The notes below the pieces were generated by a model. The model was not told the origin of the DNA. It was given only the letters and a program-made list of their open reading frames with translations, and searched no databases. A DNA stretch of 64,000 nucleotides from assembly GCA_950295325.1 (NCBI GenBank), contig OX485807.1:36920440-36984439 (forward strand). The letters are read 5' to 3'. The stretch is from Polytrichum commune. Taxonomy: Eukaryota > Streptophyta > Polytrichopsida > Polytrichales > Polytrichaceae. Below are positions 1 through 11,367 of the stretch, one piece after another (within the stretch, counting starts at the first letter, position 1; each line of letters opens with the position of its first letter). Position numbers and translations under genes: made by a program.

Positions 1-660
1 TCTAACTTCAAAAATTCATAGCACATTCCTTACTACTTGGATCTAGGCTTTCCTTATACCATTGGAAAGCTATGAACAAGCTCTAACTAGAAAAAATTAT
101 GACATCAGCAGGTTAAGCTAATAGAAATTCAGCGGACTCCTTGTAACACAGCAGTCAATCAAGAAGGCTTAAACTATGTATCTCGCCTTCAACAATTCAT
201 ATCTAATTCAAATCTTAGTCAAATCAAACGTTCTATATGACCCTGGAGAGATATTAAAAATATGTATTTGATAAAAATATGTGATTAGAAAGGTAAGCCG
301 AAGTGAACCCAGCAGGTCCTCTGTAATGCAGCAGTCAACCAAAAGTTCTCAAACTATGTGTCCCATCTTGCACAATTCATATCTAATTCAAATCATGCTC
401 AAATCAAATGTTCTAAGCCATTTTGGAAAGCTACACAAAAGTTCTATTTGGGAAAAATATAATTTCTTGGAATTAAAATTCCTATTGGGCTCGCAGGTCT
501 GATCCAGCAGCCGCTACCCACAAGACCACCCAGTTTTTCTACTCCATCTTTGAAAATCCATAACTAATTGTCATCTCAACCAAATCACAAATGGGAAACG
601 GCTATGGATAGCTATATGAAATCTCTCTAAGAGAAAAATAATAAGTATCTTGTTCTAGCT
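1..660. repeat. Degenerate tandem repeat, period about 181 bp
   Basis: A block built around CAGC-GG/AGGTC...CAGCAGTCAA starts near 129, 310 and 491, giving two successive spacings of 181 bp. The stretch CAATTCATATCTAATTCAAAT recurs between these blocks, and a weaker first unit occupies 1-128. About 3.6 units are visible and they are well diverged. The array may continue to the left of the window. The unit length is like many plant satellites, but nothing else shows centromeric identity. Confidence 0.6.
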
Positions 661-1469
661 TTTGAACTAAGCCTTCAGGGCATTGGCAGATGAGGTCTAT
701 AATGCCTCTACTCCAAACTCTACCATCCAACCTACCTCTACAAAAGAAGGAATAATTTTGTTGGTGTGTTAATAAACACACAACCTAACTAGGAGAGAGA
801 GAGTAGAGGAGGTTCTCAAGCCTTTCTTTTAGACCATTGAGAATACATGCTAAAGGATTTTTTCCTAACTACATTGAAGCAGGGCTTCGCCCAAAAACTA
901 GAGAAAGAGAGAGAGCTACAAGGTGGAAGGAAGGGTTTTTAAACCCTCTCACAAAAGGGTTGGACCCCTCCTCCACCGGATCCATTTTTCAAACCCTTTC
1001 CCGAAATTTTGGCTCGGGGGTTTTCCCGGTTGAGGTTGCCACCCTCTCGCCGAGGTGGCTCCGACAAAAAACCTTTAGAAATCTTTCTAATTTTTCCGCC
1101 ATCGAGTTGGCAAGGGGGCAAGTGGGCAAGTATCCCCCTTGCTCTCTTTCTTTTTTTCTTCAAAATTCTTCACGTCGATTTTATCTTCTTACGTAAAACA
1201 CCTCCAATAGTCTTGTGTGCCTCACACTAACTAATAAACTAACACTTGCTTAGCTAGCATCTACTAATATTTGCTTAGCTAGTTGTTTTTACTAGCTAGC
1301 ACATTTTTTCTACTTTGCTATCTTCTAGCACTACTTAGTTTCATTTTGACCTTCCTTCTTCTAGGCTAAATGCTAAATGAACTAATTTTTCCTAAATTCC
1401 CTATCAATTCTAACTTTTAATGCTAACATTCTAACTAAAAGTGATCCCGCAGAGTGGTGGACCACTCAA
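661..1469. other. Intergenic, no gene recognised
   Basis: Short overlapping open frames lie on both strands around 837-1230, but none shows a known motif or a consistent coding pattern. A small run of GCTTAGCTAGC/ACTAGCTAGC motifs lies at about 1245-1300. I see no RNA gene or clear regulatory element. Confidence 0.5.
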
Positions 1470-2404
1470 AGGGTTCACACCGCCCAATGCTTGGTGACGG
1501 CGTTAGTCCCAATGTCGATTGGGTTGGAGTAAGTCGAGCCAAGTGGGATATCCATTTGTCGTAGTCGTTCCACGCATGCTCCTCATGCTTCGTGTTTGCT
1601 CATGCTTTTGAAGCCGTAGTCGAAGCGGATGGTGATGTGGAAGCCCTCGGAAAGTCCGGTGGTGGGGTCCACTCGTTCTTGCCTTGGGAGTTGTGTGAAG
1701 TGGAGGTGGTTGCCGGGTACCGCATCCGGCCTTTCATTTGGATAACATATTTGTGATACACTCGGAAATGCACGTCTAATGGTTTTGAACTCTATGACTT
1801 CATTTGTGGGGGTCCCTAGTTTTTCAAATTCCGCATGAGTACGGGTTTCATGGATGATTTCCTTACCCCTTTGTGTAGCGATGGCCTCGTGTATGGAAAA
1901 GCCTAACCACATGTGTGACATAAGGTCAATGCTTGGAATTGCCTCTTTGGTGCGCATGTTCAAAAGTTTGCTTGCCTCGGAGTGAGTGTATGGCCCCCTA
2001 CTTCGCTCCTCCTACGTTTGGCGCTTTGTGTGTCTTTCATGGACTCTTGCTTAGGGCTTTTGTGCGGGTTGTTTGGTGGTGTCGCTTCGTCAAGGTTGAT
2101 GATGTCCATTTGGTCGAGCGACATGGCGGCTTGGCGGTGGGCGGCCAAGTACTCGTCATTTGAGGTTGAGATGTGAAGTGAGTTCCCCCATGCTCGGGTG
2201 TGACATTGTCGAGCTGCATGTCGATGTCGTCATCATGGTAGGGTGTGGTCTTCTCCTTAAAAGATGTTGGTTGGCTGGGCGGTATGGCGATCTCTTCCTT
2301 ATCATCGCTGTAAGTTTGAATGAGTGCTCTCCTTCTGCCTGCACTTCGTGTGCTGGTGTGTTGTGGTATACTGTTGGAGCTGCTGATTCTCTGGTTGGTC
2401 CCGC
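1470..2404 (-). pseudogene. Distal part of a decayed host ORF interrupted by the gypsy insertion
   Basis: Read on the minus strand from 2404, the frame begins TNQRISSSNS and is open to about 2190. It then needs a one-base shift near the C-run at 2191-2195 to continue as DEYLAAHRQAAMSLDQMD. It shifts again near 1975 to enter a frame with MRTKEAIPSIDLMSHMWLGF, ending around 1583 at an in-frame TGA followed by further open sequence to about 1470. The 5' part lies beyond the retrotransposon at 13989-13686, in the same frame. I do not recognise the family; it could be a plant gene or an older mobile-element ORF. Frameshifts and TGA stops show it is dead. Product unknown. Confidence 0.5.
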
Positions 2405-3105
2405 TGTGAGCCCAAAAGGGTGCCCACATTTAGTCTTAGACCCTTGAAACGTTAGTTGATGCACTTTGAAGTAGCATGTTACTTCACAAAAATATAAAAA
2501 GAGTGAAATGTTAGTCTTAGAAGTACCATGTTGTAAGAGGCTAGGATGTGAGTTGTTATTGTGTTTTTACCTTCGGAAGGATTTGAGTGAATGAGGATAG
2601 GTAAGGAGAACTTGGATTGAGTAGTTAGTGAGTAGGCTAGTACAAATGGATGGAGACAACCAAAGTGACTCAAGAGGCAAGTGCATTCGAATTGGGATGA
2701 ATGGAGGATCACATGGAGCGCACAAGTGGACCACCTCATCATGGCCACTTAATGGGGAAGGCCCAAGGAAGAATGCAAGGTGGAGGATAAGCAAATTCTC
2801 AAAGCACCAATCAAATCACGAGTTAAGCATCGTGGTTTGAATTAAGTGGTGAGCGACGATTTGGGAAAGTAAGGGGAGAAAGTTATGGCGGCGGAAAGCG
2901 AAGGAGGCTAAGTTTGGGTTGAAGCATCCCAAGTTTGGTAAAGTGTGGTAGGTAGAAAGCCAAGGCTAGTTAAATGTTCGAATTAGGATCCTTGTTGATC
3001 ATTTGAGGGAGGAAGGCTTAGAAGATAGGATTGGCGCCTACTAAGTAGGAGGAAATCTCAAGGGCTTATCGTGAGCCTTGAGGGTGCTCACCCCCTCAAG
3101 CTTAC

Positions 3106-3113
3106 TATATAAT
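3106..3113 (+). promoter_or_regulatory. LTR TATA box
   Basis: TATATAAT lies in the middle of the LTR, followed by a CT-rich tract typical of plant transcription starts. It would drive the genomic RNA of the retrotransposon, with the start likely about 30 bp downstream. The same box is at 12130-12137 in the 3' LTR. Confidence 0.6.
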
Positions 3114-3621
3114 CCCTCATTCTTCCCTCACTCATCCTCTCTTTCCTTTGTGCTCCAAGGCACCCCACGAGTTATAAGTGTGGGTGTGGGAAGCCATATT
3201 GGAGCACATGTGTGTGCTTAGTTTTTAGTTTGAGAGCCAAGGCTTGTTAGCCTTGAAGAGGGCTTGACCTCTTGGTAGAATTAGTGTTGACGTGAAGGAT
3301 TTTAAAGTTAATTCATGATTCCAATTTGTGGTACTTAAAGTTCATGTTTTAAATACACGTGGTTGCAAGTTCCATGTTTAAGAGTTGAGCACTTGATGTT
3401 GTGATGAGTGCAAAAATATACTTGTGTGGATTAGTTAGTCTTAGTGAAGTTAGGAAATTCTCTCTCCCCCTCTCCTCTCTAGGATTTTAGGATTTTAGGA
3501 TTAGAGAAGAATTGTGTGATTAGAAAGGGGTTGTTAGTAGAATTAGGGAAATTAGGTAGGAAGATTAGTTAAGGGCTTGAATAATTAGTGAGGTAGTTGG
3601 GGATTACAACTACAAAGTTGT

Positions 3622-3862
3622 GGGTTCATGAAGGAGCTGGGTTTATGAAGGAGCTGGGTTTGTTTAGTTAGAAAGTAAAGAGCTGGGTTTATGAAGGACC
3701 TGGGTTTGTTTAGTTAGAAGCTAAGGAGCTGGGTTCATGAAGGAGCTGGGTTTGTTTAGTTAGAAGCTAAGAAGCTGGGTTTATGAAGGAGCTGGGTTTA
3801 TGAAGGAGCTAGGTTTATGTAATTAGAAAGTAAAGAGATGGGTTCATGAAGGAGCTTAGTAG
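3622..3862 (+). repeat. Minisatellite in 5' LTR
   Basis: Imperfect units built from GAGCTGGGTTTATGAAG and GGGTTTGTTTAGTTAGAAG are repeated several times. The 3' LTR copy of this array is about 105 bp longer. Confidence 0.85.
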
Positions 3863-4220
3863 ATAGCCTACCTAATTAGCTCATAGACAAGTAGTTAGTT
3901 ACATTATGCTAGTTAGTGTTATGTGTGGCTTTCACAAGTAAATGTATTTGAGATTGACTATAGAGAATAGTGTTTTTTTTAACACTTGCATCCTCTCTTT
4001 AAAAATAAACCACGTGCACAACTTAATGGAGAATGTGGAGCACTCTCGCGATGGCAAGACAAAGGAAGCAAAGACCAAAGTTAAATCCAAGACCACTTGA
4101 AGGGTGAACCTTGTACTATGGACTCATCCAAGTCCAAATCCAATACCGCGGAGGAATGTGAGCCCAAACCCACTACTCGGACTACGGACGCTTAAGGGTG
4201 GGGGGTTTGGCCTCACATAA

Positions 4221-4238
4221 TTGGTGCGTCCGCCGGGA
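4221..4238 (+). other. Probable primer-binding site
   Basis: TGGTGCGTCCGCCGGGAG begins four bases after the 5' LTR end. The position and the leading TGG fit priming by a tRNA 3' end (CCA). The tRNA species is not identified here. Confidence 0.6.
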
Positions 4239-5127
4239 GGGAAGCGGAAGGTAGTTACAAGACTTGGAGGCGACTAGGAGACTTGGAGGCAACTAGGAAA
4301 AATTGGAGACACAAACTTGAGAGAAGGGAAGGAGTACCCGAAACTCGGTAAGTATTCTCTCTTTGGGTTACATTTGAATTCATTGTATTTCAACTATTCC
4401 TTGGAATGAATTGCATTGTCAATTACGCAAATTCATTTTTGAGGAAGGAGCGCGGCGAAGGTACGTCCTCAACCTTTTTGGGGATTTGCTAAGAACTTAA
4501 AAGGAACCTATAACCGAGTAGCTCATTAAAACATTAGAGGGTAAATTCACCTTAGGACATTGAACTTTGACACTCACCTCGGGGTGAGTCTCAAAGTTTT
4601 GGGAGTTGTCATTTCATGCTCTAGATTAAATTAATATTTCTCAAAGTTTATGGTGTTGTTACATTGAGTCACGATTGAGGGGAGTGCTAACTCACAGGGG
4701 GATGCGATTGCTCAAGGTATGTTTATTTCTTCAAAGTGAACTCATTAACTAATTAAGGAATGCCTTTTGTACTCGTGATTGTTGTTATCCGTTGTAGAGG
4801 GTAATTCCCGAATTGTGGATGGTGTGAGAAGTTGAAGGGTGAAGCCTCGACTTTTAACATAATCTACTCGGAAGGTCACCCCCTCACAATCGGTATTGTG
4901 GTGAGTGTTAATTTGCGGGAAGGTGCGGAGGTGATGCTCCGACTTAACCAAAAAATTAACATGAACATGCCTATCCCCTATTGGGATTCTTTCACCTAAG
5001 TGGGCTTGCAGGTTCTTTTCCTCACCTCCTAAAAAAAATTATAACCACACCAAGACAAGTGAAAATATTAAGAGGGGAATTGCTAGGATTATGTGTGGTC
5101 AAGTGAGGGTCGATCGATTCTTATGGA

Positions 5128-8100
5128 ATGCAAGGTAGGACTCGCTCACAAAAACCAAGTTTGATAGTAGGACTAGAGAAATCTACTCGAAAGAGGCGGT
5201 CCTCTAAAATCAGTGATAGATTAGAACAAGATAATGTTAGAATAGAGAGTTGTTTGAACGTCGAACCTAGGACTAGGTCAATTCTAGACACCTTAGAACT
5301 TGGAGCTCAACTTGAAGAGGAGATCACTCCCTCCAAATTGAGTGGTGAAACTTCTTCGGAAAATTACACACTTAGAGAAGAATTCCCGGTAGAAGTTGAT
5401 AGGGGATTGTTGAATAGTTCACCGGTCACCATGGCCGAGGAACGGGGGATGGATCCACCACCCATACCCCCAATTCCGCCCATACCTCCTATACCTCCAA
5501 TAGACCCATTGGTTAGGCCAAGAGGCCTACCAATTGTGGTTCCACAAAATTTAGCGGCGATGGATATGCCATCTCATCTCCCTAAATTTTATGGGACCAA
5601 GGATGAGGACCCCTCTCGGCACATGGAACGGTATATCGAACGGTTGGCTAGCTCCCTCATAACCGACCCGGGTTATTGGTTAGTGTGGTTTCCTACCACT
5701 CTAGAGGGGGAAGCCTATGAATGGTATCGGGATCATGCCGAGGGACATTTTAGGGGATGGGAACAATTACAAAGGGAGTTTCTTAACGAATTTAGGCCGG
5801 AAGTGGGTCAAAGTACCGCATTAAGGGCATTGTCGTCATTGAAGCAAGGAAGGGAGGAAGAAATTTCGGCTTACATTAGGAGGTTTGATTTAGTGTGCAC
5901 TAGATTCGTGGGTACCATGCTCAACGACGACACGCTAAAGCAATTTTTCATTCAAGGGTTTTTTAAGTCCGGAACTATTAGGGGTGTTCTAGAAAGGAAT
6001 CCCTTGACCTTGGCGGATGCCAAGCGTGCGGCTAGAGATATTGAAAACTTGGATAAAGATCACGAAAGGCTATGGAGAAGGGAGGATGAATTGATCCCAC
6101 AATTCATCCCCATACGCCCTAGGGTGGTAGCGGTAGAACCCGCTAAGTATGAGAACCAAATTCCATATGCCATTGTGGACACCGGTCCCCGACCTTTAGC
6201 GGTTAGGGAACCGGCACCTCTTTTGGCACTACCGGGCCCTAGAACGGATCCACACTTGGAGGAGGTTGAGAGAAGACTAGGTGCTAGCCAACTAGGATTC
6301 CAAGAGGCTATGATAAAACAAATGCAAAGCCTCACGGATCAAATGTCATTAATGATCCGGAGTCAACAACCGGGGCCTCCACCCCCGGTTGAGTCGGGTA
6401 GGCATTCTTCCGGATTATGGTGTGTCCAATGTGGCCAACCGGGCCACACGCGTCAATTTTGTAGAAGTGGACAAAACCGTGACCAAAGAGGAAACGGTAA
6501 CCCACCTCAACAAAATCAACGAGGTCAAGCGCCACCTCACTATGGAAATGGAAGCAATAGAGGACCACAACCTAGAGGGCAAGGTGGCCAAAATTTAGAG
6601 AAGAAGGAATTTCATCCCTTTTGTGGAAGGTGGCACGCTCAAGGACAATGTTGGTCCGAAGGTCAAGAGTTTAATTGTAGCAATTGTGGAGGAAGTCATC
6701 CCTCGGATACGTGTCGCCAACCGGACAAAATAATTAATGTCCCTTACCCGGTGGCTAATCCACAACAACAAGCAAGGGATAATATGCGAGGTGCTAGGCC
6801 ACAAGGAGTACCGGCCAATGAACTTAGGCCACCTAACTTATACTATGACCATAGTAATGCTAGGCAAACTTTTCATCCACCGGCGGGCTTGCAAACTACA
6901 ACCGGTTACATTCCAATACAAAATAGACAAGGAGTTCCACCTAATGGTAGTAACGGGAGACAAGCGCCTCCAACGGATCCGGGACCATCTAACTCCCAAG
7001 ATGTTAGGTTCATGGATGGAGTGTTGGAGGCCACATGTGATGACATGCTTCCTCTCCCAACGAGAATTGGAGAGGAGCAAAGTCAATGGCCTCCTCACAC
7101 CAATGCTATTACATATGAGTTAGTGAAGGGTAAGGGTGTGGTTGAAGAAGCACCTGCACTAGCGGTAACTACTAGGGCTAGGAGAGGGGATGCCCCGTTG
7201 GAGGTAGGAATAGGAGAGCAAGGAAATTACTCTTCGGATGAAGAGATTAATCTCTCCGAGTTGGATAGGGTAGCTAGAAGAGCTACTAAGGATGTGGAGA
7301 GGGAAAATATAATTTTACAAGATAGGGAGAGGACTAATGCGGTACATGACTTGGATAATAGCGATGTGGGTGAATGGGAAGGACCGGGGGTTCCCGTAGA
7401 CGAATTCGACGTAGTGGGTAATTCTAAGGTGGAAAGATCTACCGGGTACGACTTGTGGGCGGACCTTAGTACACTCAAGGCGGATATTACTTTCGGCCAA
7501 CTATTGGAAATTTCACCCACGGCAAGGAAAACATTAAAGGAGGGAATGCCGGTACACAAGAGGATGAGGAAGGTGAAAGCTAAAATAGCCGCTAGGATCC
7601 AATCACAAGGTGGAAGAGACGTGAAAGCTATAGAAATAGAAGTTGTTATAGTAGATAAGGTGGTTCCTAATGTGCTAGTCGACGGAGGGAGTAGTCTAAA
7701 TATACTACCGGAGGATACTATGAAAAAATTGGGACTTGGACTCACGGGGCCTTCACCTTTGGTCATAAATATGGCAAATCAAAGTTCGACTACGCCTTTG
7801 GGGATGATCAAGGATTGTAGAATGACTACGGGAGGTGAGGAGTACTTGGTCACCTTCCATGTCATTAAAATGCACTCCAACAAGGACACCTTCCCCATTT
7901 TGCTAGGTAGGCCTTGGTTGCGGATGGCGAATGCTATGGTCAATTGGGGTGGACCTAAACCATCCATCACTTATGGTCCGGAGGGTAATAGGGTCATAGT
8001 GTCCATTGGTTCATTAGAAGGATGGATGAAGAAGGAGATGTATTTGCCATTGGAGAAGGAAATTGATGACTTAAACGAGAATGAGATTGGCAAGGCATTG

Positions 8101-11100
8101 GTGGGAGTCGTCCATCCCGAAGGTCAAAGGGTTGTTATAGATTCGGGCTCGGGAAGTCTAGGTCCTAATTTTTACAATTATGGGGATAATGGGGATTATG
8201 CCCAATGGCTAAGGGAGTACCCCGAGTCCGAGGTTGATGTAATGGTTACATTTCACCAAGTAGGCTTAGGGAGTGAATTTCCTAGTGTTAGTTTAGGAGA
8301 GGGCTCATTGTTGGAGCCATGTGAGGTGCTGACCGAGGAAGAGTGGGTTAGCGGTGGGTTAACACCTTGGGTAGATGACGTGGAAGAGGGTGAGGTTAGT
8401 TTAATTCATGTAGATGGGACTCAAGAGGAGGATGTGATTATTGAGTCATCGAAATTGGAGGAGCCTTTACATTTCAAGACCACGTCTACGGGGATAGTTG
8501 TAGGTCAAGATGTGAAAGATTACCCCAATGTGCCTTCCGATTGGTATCGGAACAAAGAGGAACAAGCACATGTGTCGGAAGCGGATTGGCGGTACGTGGA
8601 TGTGAAATTAAAGAATGGAAAAACCCGACAAATGAAGATGGGCTCCAAATTGGGGGAGAAAGAGGTTAGGGAGTATAGCAATTTGGTGGATGAGTTTAGT
8701 GATACTTTTGCATGGTCCTACGATGAGCTTAAGGGAATTCCTAGGGAAATGGTAGAGCACCGGATTCCTTTAATTCCGGGGGCGAGGCCAATTAGACAAA
8801 AGGAGAGGAGGATGAATCCTCAATTGCAATTGTTGGTGAAAGCGGAATTGGAAAGGTTATTGAAGGCCGGGTTTATCAAGCCGGTGGAAATCACGGATTG
8901 GGTTTCTCCTATGGTCTTAGTAAAGAAAAAAAATGGGAAATTAAGGGTTTGTGTCGACTATAGGAAATTGAATTCGTGCACACAAAAGGATCACTTCCCC
9001 TTACCTTTTATCACCTTGTTGCTTGAGGAGGTTGGAGGTCATTCGCGATATACCTTTATGGATGGGTATGCGGGTTATAATCAAATTTCCATAGCCCTCC
9101 AAGATATCCATAAAACGGCTTTTACTACACCTTGGGGTACTTTTGTGTGGGTAGTGATGCCATTTGGGTTATGTAATGCCCCGGCTACTTTCCAACGATT
9201 AGTAATGTATATCTTCACCGACTTGTTGTTCAAATCCATGACCGTCTTTGTGGACGATTTTAGCACACAAAGTAATGTGGATGATCACCTACATTGTGTT
9301 AGGGAGGCATTGGTTAGGTGTAGGAAGATGAGGTTAGCATTGAACCCGGATAAGACATTTTTGGGAGTGAATAAGGGAGTGTTGTTGGGTTATGTTGTTA
9401 GTGAGAAAGGTAGAGAACCCGATCCGGATAAGATTACGGCCATAAGCGACTTGGCAACTCCAACCAATTCCAAGGGGATCTCTAAGTTGTTAGGACATGT
9501 GGGATGGTACCGGGAACTTATTCCTAATTTTTCAAAGATAGCGGTGCCCATTACCCATTTGCTCAAAAAGGATGTCAAATTCGAGTGGACGGATGCTTGT
9601 CAAAAAGCCTTTGAGGAATTGCGGGATAGGTTGAGCACCTATCCGGTGTTGATACCACCCAATTGGGGTAAACCTTTTCACGTCTATTGTGATGCTAGTA
9701 ATGTGGCAATAGGGAGTGCGCTTTGTCAAGCAACGGGAGAAAAAAAGAAGGATCAACCTATAGCTTATGCGAGTAAGCAATTGACCCCCGCCGAAAGAAA
9801 CTACTCTACAACGGAGAGGGAGTGCCTAGCCATGGTGTTTTCCGTTAAAAAGTTTAGGCATTACCTCATGTGCAACCCGGTTGTATTTTTTGTTGACCAC
9901 ATGGCTATCAAGTATCTAATTAACAAGGCGGAGTTAAGTGGTAGGTTAGCTAGGTGGGTTTTGTTATTAGAAGAATTCGACTACACGGTGGAATATAAAC
10001 CGGGTCGTATGCATTTACAAGCGGACCACTTGTCTAGGTTGTCGGAGGAGATAGGAAAAAATCCGGTAAATGATATGTTAGTAGATGATAGCCTCTTTGT
10101 GGTCACTTCTACACCGGCGTGGTATGCGGGCATAGTGGAATTTCTAACAACCCACAAGTTGCCCAAAGAGTGGACAAAAGAAGAGAGAAGGAAGGTGAGG
10201 GTAAATAGTAGGCAATTTGTTGTAGTGGGCCATAGGTTGTTTAGAAGGGGGTCCGATGGTATTTTACGACGATGCGTGTCAAAAACGGAGGTTGAAGCGA
10301 TTTTAATCGCTTGCCACGATAGCGCTTGCGGCGGTCACTTCTCGGGTCAACTCACCGGGCAAAAAATACTTAGAGCGGGCTACTTTTGGCCTACACTATT
10401 TAAGGACGCCCATGACTATGTAAGGAAATGCGACGCTTGCCAACGGTATGCCCGAGACGACCTTAGAATGGAGATGCCTTTACATGTATCATTACCCTTA
10501 ATTCCTTTCGAAAAATGGGGCATCGACTATGTGGGTGAGGTCCATCCCCAATCTTCAAAAGGAATGAAATATATTGTGGTGGCAACCGAGTACCTCACCA
10601 AGTGGGCGGAAGCCAAAGCGGTGAAGACCGACACGGCGGAACACGCGGCAACATTTATGTACGAAAACATAATTTCGCGGTTCGGGGTGCCGAAGATCCT
10701 AGTAAGCGATAGGGGTACTCACTTTTTGAATGACTTGATTCGAGAGATGACAGAGAAATTTAAAATTGATCACCGGAAGACTACTCCCTACCACCCACAA
10801 ACCAATGGACAAACGGAAAGGGTTAACGGAATTTTGGTGAGTATACTACGCAAGACGGTTATAGACTCGAAGCGGGATTGGGATACGAAACTAACGGCGG
10901 CACTTTGGGCATACCGTACAACCTATAAGGTAACTACGCGTGCTACACCATTTTCCTTAGTCTATGGTCTTGAAGCGACACTACCAATCGAATATGAAGT
11001 CGAGTCACTTAGGGTGGCCGTGAGTACGAGACTTACCGAAAGTCAATCCTTACGAAATCGACTAACCGATTTGGAAGCACTTGACGAAGGGAGGAGAATG

Positions 11101-11367
11101 GCGGCTCAACATATTGAGGCAATCCAAAGAAGGAGAAAGATTACTTTCGACAAACGACATAAGAGAAGGGCCCTAACACCGGGAATGATGGTCATGATTC
11201 AAGACGCACGAAAGCTTGAATTTCCGGCGAAATTCAATGCGGTATGGTTAGGACCTTACCTTGTCTATGAGGTCTTTCCTAATAATTCAATTCAATTGGA
11301 AACGTTGAATGGTGAGCTCTTTCCTACCCGTACATCGGGAAGTAGATGTAAGGAGTACCGAGCTTGA
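5128..11367 (+). CDS. Retrotransposon Gag-Pol polyprotein (Ty3/gypsy)
   Basis: A single 2079-residue frame without stops. The order visible is: a proline-rich stretch near 110-125; retrotransposon Gag domain about 149-310; CCHC zinc knuckle CVQCGQPGHTRQFC from about 432, followed by a second Cys-rich block; aspartic protease with DGGSSLN at 852; reverse transcriptase with CVDYRKLN near 1275 and active-site FVDD at 1374-1377; RNase H with its first Asp at 1522; integrase with an HHCC zinc finger starting near His1730 and catalytic D1800, D1861, E1897 (35 residues between the last two). All key residues are present, so it may be functional. The polyprotein makes the particle, copies the RNA and inserts the DNA. 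The active-site box has Phe in place of the usual Tyr, and the protease has DGG rather than DSG/DTG. The ATG chosen is the first in frame after the leader. The stop is 61 bp before the 3' LTR. Confidence 0.95.
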   Translation: MQGRTRSQKPSLIVGLEKSTRKRRSSKISDRLEQDNVRIESCLNVEPRTRSILDTLELGAQLEEEITPSKLSGETSSENYTLREEFPVEVDRGLLNSSPVTMAEERGMDPPPIPPIPPIPPIPPIDPLVRPRGLPIVVPQNLAAMDMPSHLPKFYGTKDEDPSRHMERYIERLASSLITDPGYWLVWFPTTLEGEAYEWYRDHAEGHFRGWEQLQREFLNEFRPEVGQSTALRALSSLKQGREEEISAYIRRFDLVCTRFVGTMLNDDTLKQFFIQGFFKSGTIRGVLERNPLTLADAKRAARDIENLDKDHERLWRREDELIPQFIPIRPRVVAVEPAKYENQIPYAIVDTGPRPLAVREPAPLLALPGPRTDPHLEEVERRLGASQLGFQEAMIKQMQSLTDQMSLMIRSQQPGPPPPVESGRHSSGLWCVQCGQPGHTRQFCRSGQNRDQRGNGNPPQQNQRGQAPPHYGNGSNRGPQPRGQGGQNLEKKEFHPFCGRWHAQGQCWSEGQEFNCSNCGGSHPSDTCRQPDKIINVPYPVANPQQQARDNMRGARPQGVPANELRPPNLYYDHSNARQTFHPPAGLQTTTGYIPIQNRQGVPPNGSNGRQAPPTDPGPSNSQDVRFMDGVLEATCDDMLPLPTRIGEEQSQWPPHTNAITYELVKGKGVVEEAPALAVTTRARRGDAPLEVGIGEQGNYSSDEEINLSELDRVARRATKDVERENIILQDRERTNAVHDLDNSDVGEWEGPGVPVDEFDVVGNSKVERSTGYDLWADLSTLKADITFGQLLEISPTARKTLKEGMPVHKRMRKVKAKIAARIQSQGGRDVKAIEIEVVIVDKVVPNVLVDGGSSLNILPEDTMKKLGLGLTGPSPLVINMANQSSTTPLGMIKDCRMTTGGEEYLVTFHVIKMHSNKDTFPILLGRPWLRMANAMVNWGGPKPSITYGPEGNRVIVSIGSLEGWMKKEMYLPLEKEIDDLNENEIGKALVGVVHPEGQRVVIDSGSGSLGPNFYNYGDNGDYAQWLREYPESEVDVMVTFHQVGLGSEFPSVSLGEGSLLEPCEVLTEEEWVSGGLTPWVDDVEEGEVSLIHVDGTQEEDVIIESSKLEEPLHFKTTSTGIVVGQDVKDYPNVPSDWYRNKEEQAHVSEADWRYVDVKLKNGKTRQMKMGSKLGEKEVREYSNLVDEFSDTFAWSYDELKGIPREMVEHRIPLIPGARPIRQKERRMNPQLQLLVKAELERLLKAGFIKPVEITDWVSPMVLVKKKNGKLRVCVDYRKLNSCTQKDHFPLPFITLLLEEVGGHSRYTFMDGYAGYNQISIALQDIHKTAFTTPWGTFVWVVMPFGLCNAPATFQRLVMYIFTDLLFKSMTVFVDDFSTQSNVDDHLHCVREALVRCRKMRLALNPDKTFLGVNKGVLLGYVVSEKGREPDPDKITAISDLATPTNSKGISKLLGHVGWYRELIPNFSKIAVPITHLLKKDVKFEWTDACQKAFEELRDRLSTYPVLIPPNWGKPFHVYCDASNVAIGSALCQATGEKKKDQPIAYASKQLTPAERNYSTTERECLAMVFSVKKFRHYLMCNPVVFFVDHMAIKYLINKAELSGRLARWVLLLEEFDYTVEYKPGRMHLQADHLSRLSEEIGKNPVNDMLVDDSLFVVTSTPAWYAGIVEFLTTHKLPKEWTKEERRKVRVNSRQFVVVGHRLFRRGSDGILRRCVSKTEVEAILIACHDSACGGHFSGQLTGQKILRAGYFWPTLFKDAHDYVRKCDACQRYARDDLRMEMPLHVSLPLIPFEKWGIDYVGEVHPQSSKGMKYIVVATEYLTKWAEAKAVKTDTAEHAATFMYENIISRFGVPKILVSDRGTHFLNDLIREMTEKFKIDHRKTTPYHPQTNGQTERVNGILVSILRKTVIDSKRDWDTKLTAALWAYRTTYKVTTRATPFSLVYGLEATLPIEYEVESLRVAVSTRLTESQSLRNRLTDLEALDEGRRMAAQHIEAIQRRRKITFDKRHKRRALTPGMMVMIQDARKLEFPAKFNAVWLGPYLVYEVFPNNSIQLETLNGELFPTRTSGSRCKEYRA

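Larger units (their letters stand above)
2405..4216 (+). repeat. 5' LTR of the gypsy element (1812 bp)
   Basis: It matches the 3' LTR closely. It holds a hairpin (CTCAAGG...CCTTGAG, about 3058-3086), a TATA box at 3106-3113, a pyrimidine-rich stretch after it, a minisatellite at about 3622-3862 and AATAAA at 4004-4009. It lacks the 335-bp segment found in the 3' LTR; the junction is 4080/4081. Confidence 0.95.

Noticed and set aside
2479-2748. 89- and 75-codon frames in the LTRs (also 11503-11818)
   Set aside because: Identical in both LTRs only because LTRs are copies; no coding features.
7227-7766. 179-codon minus frame within the gag-pol gene
   Set aside because: Antisense shadow of the protease region of the polyprotein.
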